In this document: positions 33,777 through 45,409 of the stretch, piece by piece
Position numbering within the stretch: the stretch's first letter is position 1
How the letters are laid out: every line of letters begins with the position of its first letter
Assembly: GCA_023313575.1 (NCBI GenBank)
Contig: JAJTTP010000005.1
Coordinates: forward strand, 992,001 to 1,056,000
Length of the DNA stretch: 64,000 nucleotides
Direction of reading: 5' to 3'
Origin: Eutypella sp. D-1
Taxonomy: Eukaryota > Ascomycota > Sordariomycetes > Xylariales > Diatrypaceae
Notes under the pieces: generated by a model
The model's database searches: none
What the model was told of the DNA's origin: nothing
What the model saw: only the letters and a program-made list of their open reading frames with translations
Translations under genes and position numbers: made by a program

Positions 33777-36251
33777 GTCGTCTAGATCTGACGCCCATTT
33801 CAAGTCTGCGGGTTGCAAGCGCAACCCTCCCCGCCGACGAGTACTCACGGTCCGATCCATCCCCGGCCCTACTTTACTATTCTGGGTTCGGCGTCCCCAT
33901 CCTCCAACTCTCGTCAGGCCTTTCCGCGAATTGCGACTGAACATATTGAAGGATATAGTGGCCGCGGCCCTTCTGCCCATGGCTATCGACGACACCACCG
34001 CTACCGGCTTTTCTCGGTCAGCTACTGGTCCTGTCCCGAACATATCATATCACATTGCTCCTTTTCGGTTGTTTATATAATAACGGGATCATCCGACGCG
34101 GCGCACAATAGCCCGGCGTCCCGATGCCTCGACATGCATGCCCGTATGCACACACGATCATTCCCCGCAGTCAAATATGTCTTTTTTGGTTGGGCTAGAC
34201 GGGCCCCAAGTCCTATGGCGGTGGCATTGAGGAGCGGTTTCGAACTGGTTTTACAACATATCACGATTCCCTGTTTACGACTCGATATCGATACCTGGCA
34301 GTTTTTTTTATATAGTTTTGGTTTATTCTCTATGTGTAGGATCCGGATACGAGGTGATGAGCGAGAGCCCGTGGCGGCTGCATTGACGGCTGCAACGCGC
34401 GTATATATAGACGGTCTTCGGACTTGTCGGTGGAGCGAACCGCTCGGGACACAGGTCCCGGGGCGGGAATCTAAGTCGGGAAAATGTACATTGTGTTGTC
34501 TAACTCCCATCTACTACTACTATACGAAGACTTTACTCGGCGTATGCCAATTGCGCAAAGCCGCTACAAGCTGCCTCTGCTGTGCTCTATTGAATTATCG
34601 TCCCTCTTTATTAGGGTGTCTAGGTCATCGAATTTGGAGTTGCCCGAAAAGTACTTTTTGACTCAAACACGTACCCCAAGACAATCAACCTAAGCAGCAC
34701 TACAGGGAATAGGTGTTAAACGCACGATACCTTGGGGGGTGGAGGGGCAGGGAGGGTTCTGATTTAACAGAGTTCATCCACCAAATTCAGGGGGCGAGGC
34801 TTCTCTTTTCCACGTGTCGTGTAGGATGGGGTACTACTGGGTTCGGTTGGAGTCATATTAATCCCATTGATGAGTCCCCGTCAGTCAAGCAAGTCGTCCT
34901 TCGTCACACGCGTGCGTCCCAGACTCATAATGCCCGGCAATGTTCTTGATTAATGCATGTCAATTATGTCTAAAGGACCGGAATGCTAATCGGAATGAAT
35001 AAGTGTAGATGAGTTAGGAGTCAAAAAGTAAAGTCGGGTATATATTCATATATTTAGCAGTTCTAAGGTTAGGAAGATTGTCAGTTCCTTCATTCACCCC
35101 AGCGTTCATTGCAGAAACCACCTTACTCTAGAGCCAGCACTTGGCTTGCAAATCTAAACTTGTTACGGGTTCCAGAGAGTCCAATTGTATTCTTTCCCCC
35201 TACTCCTCCAAGTGGAGGATTACATATTTGCTGCACGACGCACGTGTGCGGAGGAAGAAGGTGGAGGGGACGGCAGAGGCTTTCTTCTTTTACGATCTGC
35301 CCCGTATCGGACCAACCAGAGAAGTCGCGTGCCCTTAAGCAGCCAGCCGCTAACGCCGGGGCCAAAAGAAGTTGAAGGTTTTAGGGGGGGTCCCGCTTCA
35401 AGTGGATCGTATATGCAACTAATGGTTGCCTAGCCAAGTTAGCTGCATAGTTGCATGCATACATATGCACGTATGTATTTATCGAGAGATATAACTTCCA
35501 ACAATAGCTACATCCCGGCCCGCGGATCCTCATCATCAGCCTGGCAACCCAGCAACGCAGTTCTGCAGGGCAACTGTAAACAACCTAGACCATTCAGGGT
35601 TAGAGGTACGGTATGTACTTCGTATACATACCAGGTAAGTAGTATACCATACTATTGCAAACCTCCACTACAGCCCACTAGCGGGGCGTGGGGAGACGAG
35701 GACGAACCGTAGGAACAGATACAGTTTTTAAGCTCAAGCTGGGGCCGCCAGGAACATATAGGAATTTGTTGTGTACCTGTGGTTGAGGGTTCAAAGTTGT
35801 TGACATCACACTTTTCCCTACGTGCACACATAGACAGACATATCCGTAGACATTCAAATGCTACTTCCCCTCGTTCTCTATCCGCATTCAAGCATCTTCG
35901 TCGCAGATTTTCACGTCTACGCATGGTGTATGTTGTATATCCCATTTCAATATCACTAAATCAATATCTCTTGGCCTCGGCTTGACAGGACCCTAAAATC
36001 CTTGACACACACGGATACCCTATACGTTCACTTGACACGGCAAGAGTTCGACGCAGCCTAAACAGACTCTCTTTTCCTCGGCCCTGCATTCGCTGTCCTG
36101 ATATTCTACTTCCCAACGAGGGTTTTGATCATAGGGGAGATGTTCTGAACGTCATTCTACCATTACTATCTTACCCCGGTCTTGGCATTAATTAGTTACT
36201 GAAGTGGTTTACGTCGCGCCTCAGCAAGTTCACGGTACGATATCATATTAG
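33777..36251. other. Intergenic region downstream of G-alpha, upstream of GH3
   Basis: About 2.5 kb. The longest open frame (33813-34661, 282 codons) begins directly after the G-alpha stop, contains no domain and has erratic composition, so I treat it as 3' flank. Nothing else is supported. The last few hundred bases before 36252 are probably promoter and leader of the beta-glucosidase gene. Confidence 0.5.
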
Positions 36252-39002
36252 ATGTCGTGTCCTAACCAGAAGCCCAATGTGGGCTGGTTTGAGAAGAAGA
36301 AACAGCGCTTCCCCATCCTGCAGAAGAAGCGCGGAAAGGTCCTGTTGATCGCCCTTCTCTGCACACCCCTGCTTGCCCTGCTCGGCCTTCTAGCCCTGCG
36401 GAACCGCCACGGCGGAGCGGCCTATGACGTCGGCGCTGCGTCCGAGGGCGTTATTAGGGAGGACACAAACTTTTACGGCCAATCCGAGCCCGTCTACCCC
36501 TCGCGTAAGTCTCCCTCGCTGGGCCTCGGTCCACCTAATATAAGGGGATGAAGTAGCAGTCCTAATGATGCCACAGCTGCGATGACGGGCGTCGGGCCCT
36601 GGGCAGATGCGTTCAACAAGGCTGTCGAGTTCGTGGGTAAGCTTACTCTCGAGGAGAAGGTTAGCCTCGCTTCAGGTTTAGAGTCGTCGACCGGCTCGTC
36701 GGGCACCGTGAATGGCTGCTCGGGCAACATTGTCGCCATCCCGCGTCTGAATTTCTCAGGTCTCTGCCTCAGCGATGCCGGCCAAGGCGTCCGCGCCACC
36801 GACTTCGTCAGCGGTTTCCCCAGTGGCCTCAGCGTCGGTGCCAGCTGGAACAAGGCCCTCGCCAGGAGTCGCGCCGAGGCCATGGGCCAAGAGTTCAGGG
36901 TCAAAGGGGTAAGCATCGCCCTCGGCCCCGTCGTTGGCCCGCTGGGCCGCGTCGCCACTGGCGGTCGCAACTGGGAGGGCTTCGCCGTCGACCCCTACCT
37001 CTGTGGAAGCCTCGCCTTCGAGACTGTTCAGGGCATACAGTCCCAGGGAGTTATTACAAGCACGAAGGTACAAAGCGTCAAATGTTTTGTGGTTACGCAG
37101 AGTGCGCAGTGCGACTTACTAATGCCGTCACTAGCACTTCATCGCCAACGAGCAAGAGACCCACCGCATGCCTCATAGCGATGGCATCGAAGCAGTCTCT
37201 TCCAATATTGACGATAAGACAATGCATGAGCTCTATCTATGGTAAGGACACCACACGCACATACCTATCTCAGTTGTTGCCGCTAACTCCAGCCCAGGCC
37301 GTTCCAGGATGCTGTCCGTGCGGGGACTGGCAACATAATGTGCTCGTATAACCGTGTCAATAACTCTTACGGGTGCGCGAATAGCAAGACCCAGAATGGC
37401 CTTCTCAAGACCGAACTCGGCTTCCAGGGCGCCGTGACGTCGGATTGGGATGCGGTGCACGCGGGTGTCGCGACTGCTTTAGCCGGCATGGACATGGTGA
37501 TGCCGAACTCGAAGCTATGGGGCGACAAGCTCGTGGACGCGGTGCGTAACGGATCCGTTCCGGAGGAGCGGCTCGACGACATGGCGACCCGAATCATCGC
37601 GTCCTGGTACCAGATGAAGCAGGATGAGGACTTCCCAACACCCGGCATCGGTATGCCCGCCGACCTCACTAAGGCGCACCGGATCGTGGACGCGAGGAAC
37701 ACCTCATCCCGGCGCGTGCTCCTCGACGGCGCGATCGAGGGCCACGTGCTGGTCAAGAACACGAAGAACGTCCTCCCTCTAACGAAGCCAAAGATGCTCT
37801 CAATTTTTGGATACTCGGTGCGTAGCCCAGACCAGTGGAATTATAAGCAGAACGGCGGAATCGCCGCTTGGACGTTCGGAGGCGAGTCGTCGTACCTAGG
37901 GCGTGACACAAGCGCCGGGTTCTCAGGCGAGACAGGTAACGACTGGGCATCTATTGCACCGAACGGAACATTGTTCAGTGGCGGGGGTTCGGGGGCGGTG
38001 ACTCCAGCGTCAGTCAGCTCACCCTTCGACGCGATTTCGGCGCGGGCATACGACGACGGCACGGCGGTATTTTGGGACTTCTTCAGCCCACAGCCAGATG
38101 TGGTCGAGGGCTCGGATGCGTGCCTCGTGATCGGTAACGCTTACGCATCGGAAGGCTACGACCGCCCTGGCCTGCAGGATGACTACACGGATGGCCTGAT
38201 CCGACACGTGGCCGACCGGTGCAACAGCACGATTGTAGTGCTGCACAATGCGGGTCCGCGCCTCGTGGAGGCGTGGATCGATCACGCCAACGTGACGGCG
38301 GTACTTTTCGCACACCTACCGGGTGAGGCGTCGGGTCGCGCCCTCGTTTCCCTGCTCTACGGTGAGGCCAACCCCTCGGGCAAGCTCCCTTACACGGTGG
38401 CACGGCGCGAAGAGGACTACGGCTCGCTCCTGCACCCCGACCTGCCCAGCGGCCGATACGAGCGGTTTCCGCAGTCCGACTTTAACGAGGGCGTTCTCGT
38501 CGACTACCGTGCCTTCGACGCCGCCAATATCGAGCCTCGCTTCGCCTTTGGCTTCGGCCTTTCGTACACACGCTTCGAGTACTCGGACCTACGCATCGAG
38601 CGGGGTGATGATACTAATAATGATAATAATAATAGCACGGCCGAGTACCCAACAGGCGCGGTGCGCGAGGGCGGGCCCGCCGACCTCTGGGACGTGCTGG
38701 CGACGGTGCGAGCGGAGGTACGCAACGCGGGGTCCACGCTGGCGGGCACCGAGGCGGCGCAGCTCTACGTCGCAATCCCCGGCGACGGACAGCCGCCGCG
38801 GCAGTTGCGTGGGTTTGAGAAGACGGCGCTCCTGGAGCCTGGTGATTCTGCCACCGTCGAGTTCCCCCTTACCCGCCGCGATCTCAGCGTCTGGGACGTC
38901 GCCGCCCAGAAGTGGCGCCTCCAGGCCAACGGCACAGACTACGTCATCCAGGTCGGCCCCAACAGCCGCGATCTCCCGCTTAGGGGCACGCTCACATTAT
39001 GA
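36252..39002 (+). CDS. Membrane-anchored GH3 beta-glucosidase
   Basis: Hydrolyses terminal non-reducing beta-D-glucosyl residues. Exons 36252-36504, 36577-37067, 37135-37241 and 37298-39002 join to 851 aa. A basic N-terminus (EKKKQRF, QKKRGK) precedes one hydrophobic helix at about 30-49, predicting a type II membrane protein with the enzyme outside, rather than the cleaved signal peptide of most secreted GH3 enzymes. The GH3 N-domain follows with GPVVGPLGR, a segment equivalent to the KH(FIANEQE)xxR motif across an intron, and the nucleophile Asp333 in [10 protein letters not shown]. The second domain has GDDACLV-like and [28 protein letters not shown] segments, then a fibronectin-III-like C-terminus ([10 protein letters not shown]...LRGFEK). 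An Asn/Asp-rich loop from an AAT/GAT repeat (about 38603-38634) separates the last two. No carbohydrate-binding module is seen. Confidence 0.94.
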
Positions 39003-42000
39003 TGTGAGGTAGCGGTCAGGGAATTGGAGAGGCGGACCGGGAAATGATGATCGGAACATGAATGAAGGAATGGATTAATGATAGGGCGGGATAGAAAATG
39101 GGTTGGTTTCTTTTTTTTTTCTTTTTTTTTTTTCCTTTCGTCTCCCCCTTGCACAAGGACCGACCTCAGGCGGTCTACCACGCTGCGCGGATGGACTGAT
39201 GAGGCTGGGAGGCTAAACGATAATGGCTTTGTTTCAACCGGCGGGGGGGCGTTTATTGGTCTGCGTCTGCCGGGCGACTCGTCGCTTATCTTCAGGCGCG
39301 GCTGATCGTTCGATTAATTGCACAGAATGGCCTGGGTGGCTGGCCAGCACGCATCACAACGAGGGGGCGGCCGGCTGGCTTAGACGGGCTGGCTTCTCCG
39401 TGTGTTTATGTATCGTCATTCGAGTATTATACCCCTTTACGACTGGTTTGTCAACAAAAGCCGGTATGCGAGTAGTAGAACAATACCATTTTCATGATTA
39501 CCATGTTGATTCCGCATCGCCGATCCGAGCCTCTCACCGGCGAAAGAGGAGAGAACAGTTCGCTCTGCAGGGCCTGTTTTAGGGCCTCGGTCCAAACAAT
39601 AGATCCTCCAGATAATAAATAGCGGTTACATGTCATTTTTTCGACGTCAACGCCACATCCTTTTCAGCCCTGCGGAGGCCCGGAAGCATACCGGCTGGGC
39701 GGTTGAACAGAGATATTAGTGAGTGTGGGTCACCACCATTGGGGGGATCCGTTTCACCTCTCAACTCTCGACAGGCATCTCGATCTATCGCTGTCTCAGA
39801 GTCAAAGGTCATCGTGGCGACGTGAATTCGCGATCGGTGGGTTGATGGGGCCATGTAGGTAGCCCAGCCACATTATTTATTACCCCATCCTTCTGCATAT
39901 CAACATGTCCCTACCCGCTCCCTTCCCTTCCCTCCCTCCTTGTTATCGGTAAGCCGGACGGGTCATATCGAATGATCAAGAAGGGCGGACAGGTCGATAG
40001 AGAGTCGAGACCTGACAGCTCTGCGATCTGTGGCGTACCGGCCAACCAGTCAACCGGTATATCAGGATTTGCACGTTTATTTTTCTTTTTTTCTTTTCTA
40101 TTCCTTTCTTTCCTCCTGCTATTTATGGGACTTCTGACTTGTTTCTTAGCATCAGCCTCGTCTCGCCTTGCCACCCTTGCCACCGCCGCCCCTCACCATT
40201 CTTCCCTGCCCACCCTCGTTAGCCCTCCCAACTCTCTCCAATGCAGCTCTGTCATAGCTATGTCTCACGCGGCTAACCGGATGGGTGCAGGAGGTCTGAT
40301 GTTTGAGGCTTGCAGCCTGAGTTGAGTCGCATTGTAACGCGCGTCTACGGAGTACTCCTTCCCTCTTCACCCTGTCTCGTCGTCCCAGAGTGAGGGAAAA
40401 TTACACACATGCAGAATGCACGATCGAGCAACGTTTGATCCGATGCGATGGAAAGGCTCATTCAAGATCAAAAGCCGGACAGCCGGGTTGGGGAAATCAG
40501 AGGGTGGGGCGCAGGGGCAGGGGCAAGGGGAGAAGTGAAGAAAGCAAACTCCGTTCCCGCGGACCCCTGAAATACAGGTACTCTCGCTTACTATGTACGC
40601 AGATACCGGTAGTGAGTATCCCTGCGACAGGGATTCATCTGCAGGCCAAACTTGCATCACCTTTTTTAGATTATCCAGATCTCGGGCGTCGATGTTTGCT
40701 TTCTAAAATGGCCAGGGAGATACATGTTTTATCTCATTGGTAGCAAAGTGCCGTGTCACCTGCCTGCGTAGCATGTTTTAATACAATTTATATCGTCTTG
40801 AGGAAACCGGCGATATTTCATCTCTTAGTCAAGGTGGTAGCCAGCCTGGCCAACATAGTAACAGGGGAGTATTCTATTGTTGGATTCATACAGGGTCCCA
40901 CGGGGCCGTCATTGGGTTCGGGTGCGACGTAATAATTCTGATATTGTATGATCGGGACACGGGTCCCAGATCCAAGACTGCCAGAGTTCCCAGATAGAAA
41001 CAGATCACACCCACCCATACACAACCCCATACACGGCATGAACACCACTAGACAGACAATCAGTCAGACAGATAGACGGGCTACTTTGTATTTCTCTACT
41101 GTGCACTGGAGGCATGCGAGCCTGGTAACTTGTCATCCAACAAGTTAGGAACTTGTAAATATTAACACATCCTTGTCCGAGTGGCTCAGCGCAGTTCATT
41201 GGGTCCCGACATCTATCTTCAAGTCTCCCACAGTATGCGGTGGTGACAAGCCCCCTAGTCGCCATCCAGCCCAGTCACCAGTCACCAGCTACCATTTATT
41301 CATAAGAGTTCTTCTGCCTGACCCAGCTAGCCGGCCATTCTTGTCCGTTTCGCATCTCGTGCAGCCGCCGCGGCGTTACACAGTAGGCTTTCTGTTACTA
41401 TGTACAAGAAAAGTCCACCATTCCCCCCTCCCCCGACGTGGCGATTACATCACATCGGCCCTTTCAGCATCGTTGCATCCGGGGGCCCAGGGAAACTCTA
41501 AATCTAAGAAACGGAAGGCGCCGTCGATTATAGGACGTCGATCAGGCTGATTGACTGGTTGACTGACAAAGTCCAGTGTCCTTTAAATAATCGATAAGAA
41601 AAAAAAAAGGGAAAGATTTAAGAAAGAAAATCAAATAGGAGAGAGTAAGCCGCAGAAAGGCACAGAGTGAGCAGAGGCGCAAATTCTTAATGAATGAAAT
41701 ATGAAATCGGCTCGTCCGATAATGTCGGGAATATCATCAGATATATAACCAGACCGTTTCTTACATAACCTGTTCGTTCCCCGAGACATATACGCATCTT
41801 CCTTCTATTCCGACCCGCGTTTCCTCGTTTAATAGATCCCACTTCTTATTAGAGAGGAGGGCCACTTAAACCGAGATCTCAAGGAGGCGAACAGAGAAGA
41901 GCGAGGCGAGCGACTCAGGTACCACGCAACTAGGAGCGGGACATCGTGTCCCCATCCCCTCACCTCTTACCCTATTATTATTGTTGTTGTCGCTACTACA

Positions 42001-42173
42001 TACACATACACACACACAGAGCGCTCTCTTTTTCCCTCCCTCTCTCTTACATCTTCTCTCCCTTTACTCGCACACATACTAACACACACACGCACACTCT
42101 CACACTCACACTCTCACACTCACACTCTCACACACGTACACATACACACACATACAACAACAACTTAAGAGTA
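39003..42173. other. Intergenic region upstream of Zn2Cys6 regulator
   Basis: About 3.2 kb between GH3 and the transcription-factor gene. Poly-T runs at 39108-39133 follow the GH3 stop and may belong to its 3' flank. TACGGAGTACTCC lies at 40346-40358. A tRNA-like fragment near 41171-41260 was rejected. From about 41950 the sequence becomes a CA/CT-repeat leader. No gene is supported. Confidence 0.5.
42000..42155. repeat. CA/CT-rich microsatellite leader
   Basis: Long runs of ACACAC and CACTCT with intervening pyrimidine tract, ending about 19 bases before the ATG of the transcription-factor gene at 42174. Probably transcribed as 5' UTR; an unstable tract so close to the start could influence expression, but that is inference. 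Confidence 0.85.
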
Positions 42174-45100
42174 ATGCGATCGAAAGAGATGCCATCCTCG
42201 GGGTTCACCCCGGAGTCCGATACGACGTCGGGGGCGGGCGCGTCCCCGCCTGCCGGGAGATCGCCGCCGCCGCCGCCTCCGCCGCCAAGACGAACCCTCA
42301 GGGGACCCTCCACCTCCTCATCTTCCTCTGTCGGGTATTTGGACACCATCCCCCCTGGTGTTCGGCATTGGATGGTCAGTGATGGCCAGGCCCCTCCGCT
42401 CCAGGGACAGCAGCAGAGCCGCCGCACGCACGCGCCACGCGCCTGCGAGAAGTGTCGCCTTTCTAAGCGGAAGTGCGATAAGAAATTGCCTTACTGCGAC
42501 CGATGTATGAGGTATGCCGCTCTTCTCTTCTTGTACAATCATTTTCTCCCATGAGAAGCATAGTTCCTTCAACTTGGGAAGCTTTCTCAAGAACTCGATA
42601 TCACCTGTGCCCCCCTGCAATTCATCGGTTTAATGTTAGCTACCAAATAACATTGTTATACCTACATCCTTCATCTTTGTTTCCCAATATAACATGCATA
42701 CACGTAACATGAGCGTATGAGGACAAGGATCTTCAGAATCCTTTATCGCATATCCAATGGTTTGATTACTCGTTATATACCTCATGATGGATAATACCTC
42801 TCTTGTTAACTACCATATGACAAGTGGGCCTTCACTATACTGATTGCTGATTTGAAAAACATCACGGCAGGCTAAACGCGAAATGCCACTACCTTCCGGA
42901 TCCCATATCCGCCAACGCGGGTGGCAATCCTATCGTGGTGTATCAGCCGCTATCATCACTATACGACGACTTGATGCTACGGCACGTGGATCCCCTCGAA
43001 ACTATCACGGCGTCCCAGATCTTGTCGCTCGTCTCCGATACGGGGCCGTTGTCCGCGCCGCCATCACCCATTGCCGGAGATAGTGGTGGGAGTGGCTACC
43101 ACCAAGAGACCCCTTCCCCTGACTGGCGCCCTTCCGTGACCGAGTTCTTTAGATTTATACACCCTTGGTACGCTGTCGTCCACCCCTTTCTCTTCGAGAG
43201 GCACATCGCCGAGCTGCTGAAGCTGCCCCCATGGCAGGCACATGCGCACAGGCACGCGCAGCAGGATGCCACGCCACCAGTAGTCTCGCAGCCATCGCCC
43301 GTCTCGAATAGTAGTCACAGCGATTATCATCCCATGTCCATCAAGAACGCCATCTCAGGCTATCCCCACCACCACTACTCGCACCATCACCAACATAATA
43401 ACACTAGAACGGCCGCCGGGCACTCCGAATATCATTTGAAGCAGCTCGCCCTTCTGGTCGTTTGCATGCATCTCATCACGCGGATGCGTGTTGCTGAATC
43501 GGGCGCGGCCCCGAGTCCCATGTTCGGTCCACAGTATCGGACGGCGCGACGGCTACTAGCCCTAATGTTTACCTCCTCAGACGGCGACACCGGAGACAGC
43601 GACGCAGAGTGCCCTCACACCGTCGAGCTTGTGCAGTGCGGTGCAATTCTCGGGCTCTACGAGTACGGTCACGGAAACGCCGTTGCTGCATATCGCACGC
43701 TCGGTCAGACTGCGGCCGTGGCCAGCATTCTCGGCATCAGACCGGGGTTCGTCGGCGATGGGGACGCGAACATGGACTTGGACATGGAGATGGACATGGA
43801 TTTGGAAACCGACTATGGCAGGAGGAGCAAAAGTGCAGATGGACTGGATTTCGAGGTGTTGTGCAAGATGGAGAGGGAGCAGAGGAGTGGTCTCTGGTGG
43901 GGGTTATTCATTCTCGACCAGTAAGTTAGATGCCCTCGATGCCAAGAAGGTGTCCCAGGCTCTCAGATACGCGTCGATCGAGCGGTCTTTGAGACGGGAC
44001 TGCAAATACACTATGTGATCGCCTAACGCACCTGTCCTGCATCAGGTTCATCCATAAGGACGACGGCACGAACCACCTACCCTTTCTACTTGAGACACCG
44101 AGCGAATCCACGCTGCTCCCGGAGACACCGCCTGCGCCGCCTATGACCGTGGCGGACCTGGTCTGCAGCGGTAGGAACGAGCGCGGTACCAATACCTACA
44201 GGTCGACGAAGCCACAACCGCGTCATCCGACGAGCGTAATCATCGGGTCCGCCAGTCTGGGGCCTTTCCAGCTCTCCGCTAAGGTCAGCAGTCTGCTCCA
44301 CCGCGCACTTTGTGTCGACAAGGGTAGAGGCAGGGTTGGAGATAAGGATAGGGACAAGGTGCGCATCCCGCAGCGAGGAGTGCCGCAGAATTCCGTCCCA
44401 AAGATGTCTCTCGAGGCCTTTGCCGACCTCGATAATGAGGTCCGCCGAACCTCGCAGACCCTTCTTCAACAAACTGTCCAGTGGGAGGCTATGCTTGATT
44501 GCTTTTCTATGCTCGTTAGGTATGTATGATCTTTTCATTGTGGGTAGCACACAACATGCTTTGCCGGAGACGGCGCCGCTGGGGTACTTCGCACCTGGTG
44601 CGCTCCTTTGCTGCGAGGGAAAGCTGTCCAAGATTGAATGCTACTATTGAAGACAACGTCCATATTTCTCCTATCCAATGCTGACCGGTGACCACGCAGC
44701 GCACTCTTCACTTTGTACCTCCCCTACCTTCCCATCCTGGAGAGCGTGTCGCGAGAGACGGTGCGCCGTGATGAAGAGCTGGCGGTCGTGCTCGCGGCGC
44801 TGCGATTCGCCTGTAAGCTGTCCACGGACATATCATGCAAGATAAACCAGGAGCTAGAGTCACGCTCTACTCCCATACCCACACCCGTGCACGATCCGCC
44901 GACGCCCAAGTCTAACTCCAACTCCGGTCACGGCCACATGGACAACTTCGACGCTTGCCGCGACAGCAGAACTAGCTCCGTGGGACATGGCCAAGGGACC
45001 AGGGACGACAGGAAAAGCAACGGCAACGGCTCCCTTGCCGTCCTCGCCGCCCCCGCCGGCGCCACCTGCTACTCCGTCATCGTCGCGTTCGCGGGACTCG

Positions 45101-45409
45101 AACGCATTTTCCCCGCCGAGCGCGCCGAGTGCCGCGAGGCCATCGCTGAGAAGTTTGAGAGCCTGCGGCTCTTCAGTCTCAGGTGGGGAATTGCTGGTGA
45201 GTGCACCCCGCCTCCGTTTTCTGTCTCTGTTTAGTACTACTCCCTATGGCATGCTGACTACGGGCTTGCGCCCTTCCCCTGATATAGAAGAGATGGTCCG
45301 CCAGCTCGAAGAGAAGCGCGGCATCCACCGTTCCGATTACATCAATGATCTGCCCTCGCCCACCGTGTCCGCCCCGCCCAGCTATAGCATGATGGACGTG
45401 AGCCATTGA
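42174..45409 (+). CDS. Zn2Cys6 fungal transcription factor
   Basis: Nuclear DNA-binding regulator. Exons 42174-42511, 42871-43920, 44046-44519, 44700-45196 and 45288-45409 give 826 aa. The binuclear zinc cluster has Cys at 91, 94, 101, 108, 111 and 118 (C-x2-C-x6-C-x6-C-x2-C-x6-C); the sixth Cys is encoded after intron 1. ATG 42174 is preferred over an upstream in-frame start within the CA-repeat leader. A poly-Pro/Ser-Thr N-terminus precedes the cluster. Residues about 190-700 fit the fungal-specific regulatory middle region (FFRFIHPWYAVVHPFLFERHI, then a helix near GLWWGLFILDQF). His-rich (about 43360-43400) and Asp/Met-repeat (about 43770-43810) low-complexity insertions are unusual. The target genes are unknown; the adjacent GH3 gene is 3 kb away and no regulon link is shown. 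Confidence 0.92.

Noticed and set aside
33813..34661. 282-codon open frame after the G-alpha gene
   Set aside because: Erratic composition, no domain, and it starts just inside the 3' flank; no family resemblance.
36494..38403. Antisense and alternate-frame open frames over GH3
   Set aside because: Shadows caused by the high-GC third positions of the GH3 gene.
41171..41260. Possible tRNA-Leu/Ser start (GTCCGAGTGGCTCAG)
   Set aside because: The A-box half looks good but no acceptor stem or B box closes the molecule; the partial CTTCAAGTCTCC is not convincing.
36252..45409. GH3 enzyme plus Zn2Cys6 regulator as a carbohydrate or metabolite gene cluster
   Set aside because: They are 3 kb apart with no further transporter or biosynthetic genes; adjacency alone does not support a cluster.
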